Positions 1-11,200 of a stretch of 64,000 nucleotides of DNA are shown piece after piece; within the stretch, counting starts at the first letter, position 1, and every line of letters starts with the position of its first letter. The DNA lies in contig JARFJB010000762.1 of assembly GCA_036346205.1 (NCBI GenBank), positions 1,453,501 to 1,517,500 on the forward strand, read 5' to 3'. The stretch is from Vesta saturnalis. Taxonomy: Eukaryota > Arthropoda > Insecta > Coleoptera > Lampyridae. The position numbers and the translations under genes are program-made. The notes below the pieces were generated by a model. The model had not been told where the DNA came from, ran no database searches, and saw nothing but the letters and a program-made list of their open reading frames with translations.

Positions 1-888
1 GAAGATCTTTTTTCTTCCAACTATTTGAAGGTAATTTTTCTACTAATGTAGCAATGATAACTGGCATTGTCAAGAATGATTAAGCTTGGTTTTTCTAAAT
101 TTGGTAAAGGCTGTTCTTGAAACCATTTTTGAAATAAATCAGCGTTCATATTATCGTCTTACTTTTCTGGAAAATACCTATGATGAATTAGGTATAAAAC
201 CATCCTTGTTGCCAGCACTCAGTACGATAAAACTAAAATTTTTAAAAATATTTTTAACAAATCGGACTATTTTAATTACCGTTTCCCTTCTACTAGCGGT
301 TTGTTTTTTATGCTTTTCAAATCATTACCATGCCATGATAACGCTTCCTCGACTAAAAATCCACGTCTCATCCAAAAAAACAAGATCGTAACTAATTTCA
401 CAACTTTTATTAGCAAAATATTTTCGCAAAAATGTTGCTTGAGCACCAACAATATGAACCTGCTCCATTAAACGCCTTCTTCCATCGCCAACTTTGAATT
501 CAAAACCAATTAACAGTTGTTTCAAACTCTTTTCACGGCAGGTAAATATTTTATCTTCTTTAAGTTCAGTTTGGATTTTTTCGATAGTAATGTGTGAGCC
601 TAAAATTAAACAGTGATTAACTCCATTTCAACAATAATTTATGAATTATTTACCAGTTGCTTGCATGGTGTAAATTTTTCGTTTCAAACGTCTTTCACGT
701 ATTCGTCGACATCCTCTGACTTTGACTTCAAACGCAGCCTATGTTTTTGCGGAGAATCCGGCGCCGATTTCCCAGATTCTAAAGCGAGAGCCTTTCTTGC
801 CTTTGTCCGAGTTACGGTTTTCTCGGAAATGCCGCATGCGAGAGCAGTTCGCTGCAACATAATATTACATAAATATAAATTTAAATAG
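1..888 (-). pseudogene. DDE_3 (IS630/Tc1-like) transposase, intron-containing, truncated by window edge
   Basis: Read on the minus strand, about 855-670 gives an N-terminal helix-turn-helix-like part (motif GISEKTVTRTK, then a KSEDVDEYVKDV linker). About 600-325 gives IEKIQTELKED, GRRRLMEQVHIV and LVFLDETWIF, the region of the first catalytic Asp. About 100-40 gives PNLEKPSLIILDNASYH, which carries the second Asp. The third acidic residue would lie left of the window. The N-terminal and DDE parts are separated by non-coding sequence near 600-665 that fits an intron, as host-like insect members of this family have. Stops and a frame break (after GSVIMAW at 325) show decay. The family is recognised from the DETW and DNASYH signatures with their usual spacing. 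No TIR was found on the right, so the element boundary is unknown. Confidence 0.75.
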
Positions 889-2821
889 TGAAAATTATTA
901 GTGTACCTGGATAATGGAAGTTAAAGGTAAACTTGCCCCCTATAGCGTTCCATCTCGATATAATGCAGTATATTCATTAACATTACTTGAGTTTGGCTTT
1001 TCAAAGATTTACCTTTTAATGACATTATTTGCTGCAAAATAAATAAATGCATTCAATCAATTGGAAATACATTTTGCATTATAAACTTACCTCGTAATAG
1101 TGAATATTAATTATAATAGTTTTGAAAAAAACTGTTGTTTACAAATGCAATGGAAACTAATAAATTACGAAGCGAAAGATAAATTATTATAACTACAAAA
1201 CACGATGCGATTATACGAAACGAAATACGAAGAATAATTTGAGGTTAAATAGCGAAGAAGACATCTGACAGCGTCATGCGCTTTGACTTTAGAATCGACA
1301 CGTTTTTAAGTCCTGCATTTAAAATATATAGCAGACGTATAAATTATAACCGATCTTTCTTTAAGTGGGAACGTCGCACTAAGGTAAAGGGAAACAGATG
1401 CATTTCACAATAATTATTATGTCCCCATTCTCCAGTCCGCCATGAGACACCTCTCCCCGGCGCTACTATACCAAGCAATTTTAATTTTGAGTACGTTAAG
1501 TAGTAGTTAATTTTTTTTCCGATTTTATCAATTTTCTTATCAATGTGAAATCGGTCGAAATTACTCATTTAAAACTTATTACTCGCGTAAAAACCTCATT
1601 TAATACAGTCTTTTTTTTGTGTTAATTTCTTTACTGAAGGTAATTGTTCTTTGTGTACAGTATCCCCCTTTCCTTGTATTGGACAATACCCATTATGATG
1701 TGGGATGGAGAAAAATTGCCATTTTTAGGTGGTAAATAATAAAACATTTTGCATTTACAACATATAAACACTTACCGGATTGTTATATCGATTGCAAACA
1801 GAAGTGACCATGAACACTTAATCCATAAGAACGTGATGAGTATGTGATTTTATAACATACTTTCAACTATTGTTTTAGTTTTATTTTTTGACAAATGTCT
1901 ATAATAAATTTCTTAGTATTGAAGTGAAGACATGCAACGAGTAAAATTGGATATTTTCACTTACATAATGTATAAATGTGGGAATTTTTTAACGTGACTC
2001 GTACATATGTACCACTTGTTGATTGGGAGTGTATTAAACGATGAGTAAATACGATCACTAAATTAGTGTAATTAAATAATTAAAAGCTTTTTTTTTTAAA
2101 TATTAAAATTACAAAATCCAATAAATAAGGCATGCAAGTATTTTTTCCTTCTCGTATTTGTGTATATACGAGGTGTAAAGCATTAAAACATTAATTCAAT
2201 AAAAACAAATAAGTTACTCACGTTACAAGATTATTGACTTCCACCATTGTACCTAGCAGGTTAGAAACGGTTTAATGATTTAATAAACAGTTTATATATG
2301 AATGTATTATATGATTTTGAACCGTATCGAGATAATCCCAATGGAATTGTAACACGCAAACGGTTTGACAAGAGAGATTGCTTTTAGCACGAACTCATTG
2401 AATAAATTAACTTCAATGTTGAATAAAAATTCCAATCATTATTTAACTCTTTTTTTTGTTTGTTCTGTACTCTTTTTTACGTCTACACATTTGGCGCCAA
2501 ATTTAAACCACATCAAAACGCGTCGAACTCACAATTTTAGAGGTTCGTTAAGTTTGTTAAAGTACTAAAGTTAGTTGCGTGTTGCTTGATGAAAGTGATC
2601 ATTTTAAGTTTTAATTTATAATCTCGTCTTTCGTGTTTTGATTTACAAAATTGTACCAATAAAAATCTTGTTTATCCACACATTTTCCAATTAAAATTTT
2701 TAATTTAATTAATTCAGTACACTACTTTCTAATGTACAAATCTTACAAAAGTCTCGCGTTTCTCATCGAACTGTTTTAGATTTGGTATGTTTTCGCTGAG
2801 TAGTAAATAAAAGATATTTGT
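889..2821. other. AT-rich non-coding stretch
   Basis: No recognisable coding sequence, RNA gene or clear repeat was seen. Short open frames here are AT-rich with no family signature. Homopolymer T/A runs are frequent. Confidence 0.5.
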
Positions 2822-3000
2822 CCTTAAGGCTGCCGACATACGTGCGATTTTACCGCGCGGCGTTACCGCCGCGGTTTAGCCACAGTGTGTGTAAAATACA
2901 CATCTTTACGAAAGGGTTCATACTAGCGGCGGCGCCGCGGGCCGCCACGCCTTGGTCGCAACATGCAGCAACCACGCCGCGGAAGTTGACTTTGCCGCAA
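2822..3000. repeat. GC-rich island abutting the Harbinger 3' end
   Basis: A block of GCG/GGC-rich sequence (for example GCGGCGGCGCCGCGG near 2930) sits in AT-rich surroundings, directly beyond the 3' end of the Harbinger transposase. It begins after TTAA with GGCTGCCGACATACGTGCG. A 3-bp TTA/TAA target duplication and GC-rich terminal sequence are usual for Harbinger, so this may be the element's terminal inverted repeat. No inverted partner was found right of the transposase, so this is inference. Confidence 0.4.
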
Positions 3001-4540
3001 TCATCTAAGCGACGAGACCGAATATACATTCAACAAATCTTCGGGCTCTTGCAAGTCTGTCATTAAAATTCGACGTTTCTCATTTAAAGCGCGTTTGGAA
3101 TAAGGACGTAACAAATTTGTGGTTAACCCTAACGCTTCGTGTGCAACAAACACATAAGGTCGTTGTGGCCCATCGGATCTTGGCAATGTTTTCGGTACCG
3201 GTTTACACCTAATCTGGATTGCTTAAAAACATTGCAGTCCTCTTCCAAACGCCCCAATATCTATTGCCACAAAACAGTAGTTGGCATCAGCAGTGGCTAT
3301 GAGAACCAATGAACGATATTTTTATAGCTAAAATATTTCGAACCACTATGTTGGGGTGACATTACACGTACCTATACGTTTTCCATTGAGTGCACCGATA
3401 CAGTTGGGAAAATTTGCTTGACTGTAAAAAAAAATGTTTCAGTAGGCTCCGCCATTTCAACGGGCCGCAATGTATGCCATAACCACATGCTAGTTTCTTT
3501 TACTATTCCAGAAATTGTACTTCTTCCCATTAGAAAAGAATATTGTAATGCAGTGAAATGTAATCCAGTAGCCAGGTATCTGGAATTAAAAAAGTATAAC
3601 CGTAGGTACCTTCAGGAATTTTCGACGAAAGTGGACGAATCTAAAAGACAGATTTATCAAAGAGGTTATTAGTGCAAATTTTCACATCCACTGATTTGAG
3701 AACAAATAATAAATGAAGAAGCAGGGCTAATCGAAGAGGCGCAACACTCCGATATCACGACCTTCACAATCTAAGGATTCTTTTGAAAATAAATTATTAA
3801 GGTTGCTGGAAAACAGAGAAGAACTGCAGGAAACTGATAAAGATCTAGCTTTTTTCCAGTCTATTTTGCCCGCTGTGAAAAAACTCTATGACTTTCAAAA
3901 AACTGAATTTAGACTGGTTCAACGTTCCGACCATGCCAAGATATCCTAATGTCGCACAATTACATATTTGTTCCCAGGGTTACATACCTCCACAATCGGG
4001 TGCGTATAATGCAATTCTAACCCATATTCACAATTTCACTATGTACGTTCCACATCACGACCAGTTTTCCTGAACCTTCGCCATCAGATTAGTCTAGTGA
4101 ATCATACCTTTCTGATATTTTAGAATTGTAATTACCATAAAATTTAGATTTATTTAATATCTCAAATTACGTTTACATTTTTAATTTCTGATTAGTTACC
4201 TATACTTAAATGTAGAATAAATAATATATTTGGTACTTACCTTATTGTTATTGTTAACCTTTCTTCCACACTAATTGGTTCCCGAAACTTGGTAGTTTGT
4301 TTTTGTAGAGACGGTCGCATTAATTCCACTAATTCATCAAACGAATGTATTGATATTCGATGGTAATTAAAAAACTTTTCGGCATATTTCTTCACTTCGG
4401 GGATATATGGTATGAAATTCCCCCTTATTAGATCGTAGCACATTTAGCGGATGAACGGAACAACTGCTTCTTTTGAGTTTCCGACTTCTTATCACTTGTG
4501 CAATGCACACAATTTCTATCGTACTTAATTTTTTCGCCAT
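3001..4540 (-). pseudogene. PIF/Harbinger (HARBI1-like) transposase with one intact-looking intron
   Basis: The ATG is at 4540 (protein starts MAKKLSTIEIVC and continues to VHPLN and KGEFHTI). A one-base frameshift near 4400 leads into YHRISIHSFDELVELM and REPISVEERLTITIR. A clean splice junction follows: donor AAG|GTAAGT at 4241/4240 and acceptor CAG at 3582-3580, preceded by a pyrimidine-rich tract. Joining them restores frame as TIRYLATGLHF. Exon 2 continues with LQYSFLMGRSTISGIVKE, FPNCIGALNGKRI, a degraded DDE_Tnp_4 core, and FVAHEALGLTTNLLRPYSK. A frameshift near 3065 is followed by NDRLARARRFVECIFGLVA, the usual C-terminal motif. Several stops lie between 3190 and 3420, so the gene is dead. 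Family assignment is strong; subfamily is not determined. Confidence 0.85.
3777..4123 (+). pseudogene. C-terminal BESS exon of the Harbinger partner MADF-BESS protein
   Basis: Plus-strand translation gives ENKLLRLLENREELQETD, then KDLAFFQSILPAVKKL, a good BESS motif. A degraded low-complexity part follows, then a tail ending SSESYLSDIL and a stop at 4121-4123. MADF-BESS (Myb/SANT-like) proteins are the second protein of insect Harbinger elements and help the transposase bind DNA. The MADF domain itself was not found. This exon lies entirely inside the 661-bp intron of the opposite-strand Harbinger transposase. It contains at least one stop after the BESS motif. BESS identity is moderately sure; linkage to the flanking transposase is inference. 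Confidence 0.6.
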
Positions 4541-5296
4541 AATATCCCCCGTACGGATTCCTTTGAAAGATAAAGTAAGAGAGCAGCTGATTGTACACCA
4601 GATTAGGTGTTAGTTTTTTCCGAAGTGTATTTTGGTATCTATAGTGAAGTAGTTAATGGTGATAATCCTATACTGTTTGCAGCAAGGTACCCTAACTTGA
4701 TCCGCCCACTTTGCATTTATTCAAGGTGAGTTATCTATAGTACGAGTGCGACAAAAGTCATATGGAACGAGTTTTATTATTTTATTAAGTGCCTTATGCC
4801 TTAATTTTTATTTTGACATTTAATAGTATGTCTAGGTTTTTTTATGTTTTTCCTAGACCTCGAAGTACATGTTTTACCAATTCAGTATGTTAAATTATCA
4901 CATAATTGGATTGATTTAACATATATAGGTTTAAGATAAGATTAAACATGTACACTTTGACTGTTTAAAATTTTTTATACATTTTGGATCAATATAGAAA
5001 AATTATAAACGTATAAAAATGGTGAGAGCAGTAACGACATTCAAATGATTATATAAACATAATAGATAATTATGACTCTACTGGGAACGGTGATAAAATG
5101 TCAAATCAGAAATGATCCTCTGAGAGACGGTTATTTTTGTCTATTCAATAATGGTTTGTCTTTTTATGAACATTTATATAGTATGAATAATTTTAAGCAG
5201 GTAAGTAAGAACGACATGTTATTTTTTCAAACGCCGAGCGCCGCTCATACCAAACTCTCCTACGCCGGTACAACACCTTCCATCCGCCCCTGCATA
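4541..5296. other. Non-coding spacer between Harbinger and mariner
   Basis: AT-rich. No coding signature and no inverted partner of the GC-rich Harbinger end were seen. Confidence 0.5.
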
Positions 5297-6564
5297 CGAG
5301 GGCAAGGTGAATAGTTCTCGGCCTGACGCAGAGATGGCGCTCCAATCAGGAAAAAAATTGTTTTCTGCCTGGGTGCACGTGTCATTAGTTCGTATGACAA
5401 GTTTCAACTTGTTCTCTCAAGTACTTTGTTTACACGAATTTTTGCAGTAAACGTTTTGCGTGTTTTTCGTTAAAATGGATAATCTTGCATAAAATTCTTC
5501 GTTTTGGATGGATTAACCCCTAAGGAAATTCATCCGAAGTTGACAAAAGTTTACAGGGAATCTGCTCCTTCCTTGTCAACGGTTCAAAGGTGGGCAACTG
5601 AACTTAAACGTAGTCGCACATCCCTCGAAGATGATCCACGTGAAGGACGGCCAAAAACCGCAACTACACCAGAAACCATTGATAAACTGTTGTGTTGGAC
5701 AATAGGCGAGTGAAGATCAATGAAAAGCGAAGGCTGCGGGGATATCGGAAGAAAAGGTACGAAACATCTTGCACAAAGAATGGGGATGCGAAAGCTTGAG
5801 CAAGATGGGTGCCACATTTACTGAATGCCGGTCAAAATCATATGCGCAGACGATTTTCGCAGCAATCTTTGGACCGATTCAATAGAGATCCAACCGATTT
5901 TGTGCGGTTTGTCACCATGGATGAGACATGGGTCCACTACTGCACGCCAGGAACGAAACAGCAGTCCAAGTAGTGGGTGAAAGTCGGTGGTTCAGCGCCA
6001 AAGAGTGCGAAATCGATCGCATCTGCCGGAAAAGTCATGACCAGCGTTTTTTGGGATGCGAAAGGGGTCCTGTTAATTTATTACCTTTCAAAAGGCAGAA
6101 TAATTACAGGCGAATCTTACTCCAACGTTCTTGATCAGCGGGATGCCAAAATTCGCGAGAAGAGGCCTGGCTCGAAGAACAAAAAAATCATCTTTCACCA
6201 TGACAACGCACCTGCACACAATGGTGCATTTGCGATGGGAAAACTGCGGAATTTGACATACAATTTGCTCGGCCATTCCCCCTATTCTCCTGATTTGGCA
6301 CCCTCAGACTTCCATTTGTTCCCAAACTTAAAGAAATTTGTTTCTAGGAAGCGCTTCGCATGCAATGTAGAAGTTGAGAGGGCCGTAGATGAATATTTTC
6401 ACAACCTTCCAGACTGTCACTTTTGGGAAGGAATACTGATGTTGGAGAAACGCGGGATCAAGTGTGTTGAAGTTAAGGGAGACTACGTAGAAAAATAAAA
6501 TCAGTTTTTAACTGAAAGTCGCAGTCTTTCATTATCAGGCCGAGAATTTTTCACCTTACTCCCG
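5297..6564 (+). mobile_element. mariner element (DD34D), complete with both TIRs, dead
   Basis: This is a 1268-bp element flanked by TA (5295-5296 and 6565-6566). Terminal inverted repeats of about 30 bp begin CGAGGGCAAGGTGAA on the left and CGGGAGTAAGGTGAA on the right (read inward), and both end TTCTCGGCCTGA. Length, TA target and TIR length fit a standard mariner. It carries one decayed transposase on the plus strand. Confidence 0.9.
5475..6498 (+). pseudogene. mariner transposase (DD34D), frameshifted
   Basis: The N-terminal paired-like region is seen at 5504-5700 (GLTPKEIHPKLTKVY, STVQRWATELKRSR, DPREGRPKTATTPE). It is followed by frameshifts around 5480 and 5700 and a stop after CTPGTKQQSK (about 5970). 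The first catalytic Asp is in FVTMDETWVHY (codon 5920-5922), the second in FHHDNAPAH and the third in YSPDLAPSDFHLFP. The second and third are 34 residues apart, so all three catalytic residues survive. The C-terminus reads GIKCVEVKGDYVEK and stops at 6496-6498. The 173-residue 3' half is uninterrupted, which suggests fairly recent death. The mariner subfamily was not assigned. Confidence 0.9.
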
Positions 6565-6855
6565 TACATTTTCATTGTATAATAGCGATTACAGTCCTTA
6601 AATATTAACTGAAAATTTTCTTTGTTGGGTTTGTTATGTGTAACTAGATATCTAATTCGAATGTTAAGTTTTTAACTACGAATACTTTTACCACTTTGAA
6701 ATTTTTCACAACTTTGGACTTAACAATTTGATGAAATTTTGTTAAATTTGTTTTTTTCACTGTGACATTTTTTACTGTTAGCCTTTGTCTTTTAGAGGGT
6801 GTTATTATTTGTCATTGGCGGTTTAGTAATATTTAATCTATTAAAGTCTAAAATA

Positions 6856-7200
6856 CTTAGCTTTTTTGGGTTTTTTTAATGGTGTATTTTTGTATTTATG
6901 TTTATACAAATCGAAACATTTCGATAACACTTTATCGTCTTCAGTAGTAATAAAACCTTTTAGAAATGTTTAAGATGTTGAAACGTATAAAGCCAGTTTA
7001 ATAAACGTATAATGGCATTATACGTATTAATAGCAGCTATAGCAGGTTTATGTTCGCGTTTTCAATTTTCATATTTCATAAAATTGTTTCAACATCTTAA
7101 ACATTTCTAAAATATTTTATTACTACTGAGGACGGTAACAATAAGTCGAAACGTTTAGGTTTGTAAATATAAATACTAAAATACATTCATTAAAAAAAGT
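6856..7200. mobile_element. Foldback MITE, family A copy 1
   Basis: Two inverted arms of about 150 bp (6856-7010 and 7050-7200) face each other. They share TTTTTTGGGTTTTTTTAATGG outer ends, a GATAACnnTTATCGAAA-type subterminal hairpin and TTTAAGATGTTGAAAC. The left end follows TA at 6854-6855. A better preserved copy lies at 61964-62298. A further right-arm-like fragment (GTACTGAAGACGATAACTG) is at 7355-7375. No coding capacity. Confidence 0.75.
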
Positions 7201-7440
7201 TTACATTTTCATATTAAAAATCGAGCTAATCTTTACTAAAATAAAATTATATGCCGTAGTAGGTTTTTCGTATACATCCCCTACCTATTATAGCACGCTT
7301 TTGAATTTTCATACATTTATTTGACATTTTAATTAATTTTCAAAAACTTAACGTGTACTGAAGACGATAACTGTAATTGTTATTGAAATGTTTGAATTCA
7401 TCAAAAATTAATAAAGTATTATTCTTAATTTTAAATCTTG
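7201..7440. repeat. Partial arm related to foldback MITE family A
   Basis: The sequence around 7350-7410 repeats the subterminal block of the neighbouring MITE (CTGAAGACGATAACTG, then GTTATTGAAATGTTTG), without a matching left arm. It is probably a broken second copy. Confidence 0.45.
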
Positions 7441-8603
7441 TTTTATTTTACCGTGCATAATGAGTAAATATTATTATTTATTATTAAATCATTAATAAAT
7501 AAAGCGTAAACGTATACAACGTTTACACGTTTCAAAAGTGTAAACTGACTGTTAAACAAATGACACTCATACAAATACGCTTTATATTGTACCTAAGCAT
7601 TTGTACTTAAGTAACAGTTTTATAAGATCTCCCACAGACATTCTTACCTAAAGTAGTAGAATAAGAACAGTAGGGTCTCAACATTTTCTTTTATATCGCT
7701 ACAATGCAGCAATTTTCAAATAATTTGGAAAGATCCTTGGATATTATTGATGCAATCAAATAGTTCAACTTTTATAGTGAGGGCTAGTGTAGGGGTAGGA
7801 ACCACAGCAGTAGCCTTAACACCATAATTTGTTGTCGAGAGCTTGAGATTGGAAGAGGAAAGTTAACAGGGTTCGGAATCGTTTTTCGGACATCTGTGAA
7901 GAAGTGCAATCCAAAATTTTAGTGATGCACAGCAAAAAACGCGGTTCGTAAAAACGCAGAACGAGTGCAATGCAACAACATGTGTTCAATAAATTAAAAG
8001 AGAGGGTGACAGTCAGTAATGTTCGGAATCAATTATCGAAATAGAAGTGCAAGCAACAAGTACAAAAAAACTCAAATTTATTAGTGGGGGGCTAAGGTTG
8101 GAAAAAGAAATGTGTTCGTAACTTTCCAATATGAGTGGTGCAAAAGAAAAGACAAGTGGTACAAGGGAGTGCAAAGGGGGTGCAATCAAATAACGTAAAC
8201 AGTCTTTAATAAAGTGGGGGAAGACAACTTAACTCAACTTTTTCAGAAGCTATTGCAGTGTTCTCAAATGAGAACAGTAATAGTATAATTATTAGTTAGC
8301 GTCTGTATATAGGTGGTTTGTTTAAAATGTCGTTTGGTTCCAAACCTTTAATTTTTCTTAAAAAACGTATCGAGCAAGTTCTTTAAGTTTTAGATTCTGT
8401 ACTATAAGTGTTGTAACTGTGGTCTCATGTTAATTGAGTTGATGAACCTATTTCCACAGTATTTGTTTTTATAGCGCGACGTTTCGTAAGCGGACTCTGA
8501 TTAACTGATCAGTGATCATCCAAATTTGGATGTACACCGTGTCCCAACGGTAGAGTAAAGTAGGGTAGCAAACAAGCGTATTTTAAAATTATTTGTAATT
8601 ATA
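7441..8603. other. Non-coding stretch
   Basis: No family signature was seen in any frame. The phrase GTTCGGAATC recurs near 7869 and 8019 in purine-rich sequence (7780-8220), but no longer repeat unit could be defined. Confidence 0.4.
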
Positions 8604-9414
8604 CAAGGTACGTCAAAAAGTGCGGAAAAATATTTTTCACATTCACATTCGCATCGGTTGATTATAGGAAAACGCAAGGATGTGGAAAGAAAATTTTGTA
8701 CAGGGATAGGTAAGTAATGTGCATAATTTAAAATGCACAGTTGGGTTTTTCTTATGGAACACCCTGTATATTTGGTCAGTTTTTGATTCTAGGACATACA
8801 AAAAGCCATTTATTATAAAGATGTAGTTTGCCTAAATGCTTTGTTTTTGAGATAATTTAATGATAATAGAAAAAATGCAAACATCCTGCACATTACTATT
8901 TGGAATTAAATCTTGGCTGAGTTTTAAGCCAAAGGAACAAACTTTACTAAAATATGTACATGTTTCATTAAATGTATACAGAGGTGTCAATAATTACTGG
9001 TGTATTCATAAGGTTTATTTTTAAGAAAAGCTTCGTTATTTTAAATGAAACACTCTGTATTTTTTAAACTAAATCGTCACAGATTTCAAACTGTATTACG
9101 ATTTCCTATCTGGCTGAGCTTTCGAATAAAAAGTATACTAATTATCTTTAAATTATCTCAAAAACTAAACATATAGGCATATTACATTTTTATAACAAAT
9201 GGCTTTTTTTATGTCCTAAGAGTCCAAGACTGGCAAAATATATAGGGTGGTCTATACGCAAAAACCATACTTTGGTATGGTTCTTATTTATGAAACACCA
9301 CGTATATTTCAAAGTAATCTAAACTATGCACATCGTCACCCTCTGTCAAAAATTTCTTTCTAGCTCCTTGCGTTTTCGTATAATAAACCGACACGAATGT
9401 GGTGTCCCACCCTG
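8604..9414. mobile_element. 811-bp foldback MITE with Tc1/mariner-like ends
   Basis: TA flanks at 8602-8603 and 9415-9416. The outer end of the right arm reads inward as CAGGGTGGGACACC; the left is the diverged CAAGGTACGTC. Inverted arms of about 270 bp are shared throughout (GAAAACGCAAGGA; ATGTGCATA; GGACATACAAAAAGCCATTT against GGACATAAAAAAAGCCATTT; TTTTTGAGATAATTTAA). The middle (8880-9140) has no transposase similarity, so this is non-autonomous. Confidence 0.8.
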
Positions 9415-9695
9415 TAGCACATGGATAGATATTTCATAGTTTTAAAGATATATGGACTTAACTCTCATTTGAAAGTAAAAATTACTATAGTTGGTAGGAA
9501 AAAGGAATAATTCTATATTAACTATATTATTAATTCTATATTAATTAAAGTGTCAGCTCAATAATGGTACTTTTTATACAGAGTGATCAACATAACCTTC
9601 CAAATTTGTACATCTTCCAATGAAAAAATTTCTTTAAATGTCACGCACCGTATATTTTTATTTCATTTTATTAAAAACTAAAAGAACTTTAATTT

Positions 9696-9698
<3 letters not shown>

Positions 9699-9764
<66 letters not shown>
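9699..9764. repeat. (AT)n microsatellite
   Basis: About 33 uninterrupted AT dinucleotides. Confidence 0.95.
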
Positions 9765-9769
<5 letters not shown>

Positions 9770-10600
9770 ATACGATATCTTTGTTCATTATTCAGATACC
9801 CTGATTAAAGGAAATGTACGTCAAAATATTATCAGAGCTCAAATGCTATGGTAACAATTATTTAATAAAGATTTCTAACGCAGATAAATCTCAGGACCTT
9901 GGTGGCTACAAAATAATATCTCTACGTCCAATCTATTTATTTGGGTATTGCTGTCTAAGAACAATATAAATGTGGAGGTTGTGTTGTGCTGAAAATTCAA
10001 ATTAACATTTTCAAAAACTGAGGTAAGTTTTTACGTAAGAAGTTCAAACAGTTGCGTCTCGTTAACGGCTCTTCCAAAAAGGGGTCAATATTTTTGTTAC
10101 GAAGCGTACTACACCACACTGGTTATTAATTTACTACTTCTACCGCATCATTAAGCGCTACTTAATTGCACTAGTTTAAAATGTTTTACTTATATTGTAT
10201 AATTAATACATTTCCTGCTTGGGAATGTATTAATTAACCGAACTGTCTTGGTATACGGGTAACGGGTATAAGGTTATTTAAATGTTTTGAGTGATTATCT
10301 TCCATGAGCAGAATTTTAATTAACATTTGCGTCGCCAGTGTTGTTCCACCAATATTTGTCTAATTTTTTTTTGCACTAAAAAGTAGAATAATACTCACTT
10401 TCTATAAATCATACTGAAAGCGACATAAATGGGGGGGGCTAAACAAGTAGCGAACTGCAAATAAATAACTGACTATAAAGGTAAAAGTAACTGGACCAAA
10501 AATTTTATGTTTTATTCATACAAAAAATTCGTTTTTTTGGGACTCGCTACATTTTGCAGTATTCGCCAAAATAAACAGCGCCCAAAACAACTTTATTAAT
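9765..10600. other. Non-coding stretch
   Basis: No recognisable gene or repeat. An eight-base G run is at about 10430. Confidence 0.4.
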
Positions 10601-10619
10601 TTTTTTTATTTTTATATAG

Positions 10620-11200
10620 TGGTTGACACAGTTGTTGGAAATAAGTTTTTATTGTTTGCCGTAGTTCTGCAATATGGCTCCATCCTCTTGAAACCATTAC
10701 CTGTTCAACTGTAAACTTCGTGCGCGGCAAAAATTCTTATAGCTATCACGAAAGGTATGATGATGTTCTGCCTGTAACACACTTGATTAACAGTAACTGT
10801 GTGTTGATTCCCGTTCTCAACAAAATAAGGACCTATTTATTATACCGTGCCCCGATACAGCATACCTAATCGTAACTTGAGCACTGTGAAGTAGTTTTTC
10901 TGCAATGAAGTCAGGGCATTGAAATCCAAGTCGAGTTGTTTGTTTATTGATATAGCCATTTAGGTGAACATGACTTTGGTCTGAAAACCATACATTTTTC
11001 AAGAAATCGGTATCTTCGTATACTAGACTCAACACGCGTCCACAATAAACTTTTCTTCAACGTTTGTCGACAGCGTTTATTCGTTGTCTAGTTTGGATAC
11101 GATATGGGTAACCACCAATGCCTTTGAACATTCTACGTGTGGATGTTTCACTGATGTTTAATTTATACGTAGTTCGTCAAAGACTTCTGTGTGGAGACTA
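10620..11200 (-). pseudogene. IS630/Tc1/mariner transposase, heavily decayed
   Basis: The minus strand from about 11200 reads an HTH-linker-like part (KLNISETSTRRMFKGIGGYPYRIQ; quoted to 20: LNISETSTRRMFKGIGGYPY). It is followed by YEDTDFLKNVWFSDQSHVHLNGYINKQ, where insect relatives have FSDEAHFHLNGYVNKQN, so the DE of the first catalytic site reads DQ here. It continues with FIAEKLLHSAQVTI and SGHGIINRSLF, and ends near GFKRME (relatives: WFQQDGA). Multiple frame breaks. No TIRs were identified. The subfamily (DD-spacing) cannot be measured because the third acidic residue is lost. Confidence 0.65.

Noticed and set aside
2818..3066. 82-codon plus-strand frame with Ala/Pro-rich sequence
   Set aside because: It is antisense to the Harbinger C-terminus and runs through the GC-rich island; no motif.
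8604..9414. Autonomous Tc1/mariner element
   Set aside because: Termini and TA flanks fit, but the 811 bp contain no transposase-like frame, so it is listed as a MITE.
9699..9764. CRISPR-like or telomeric array
   Set aside because: Pure dinucleotide AT; no spacer structure. No CRISPR array or telomere repeat was seen anywhere.
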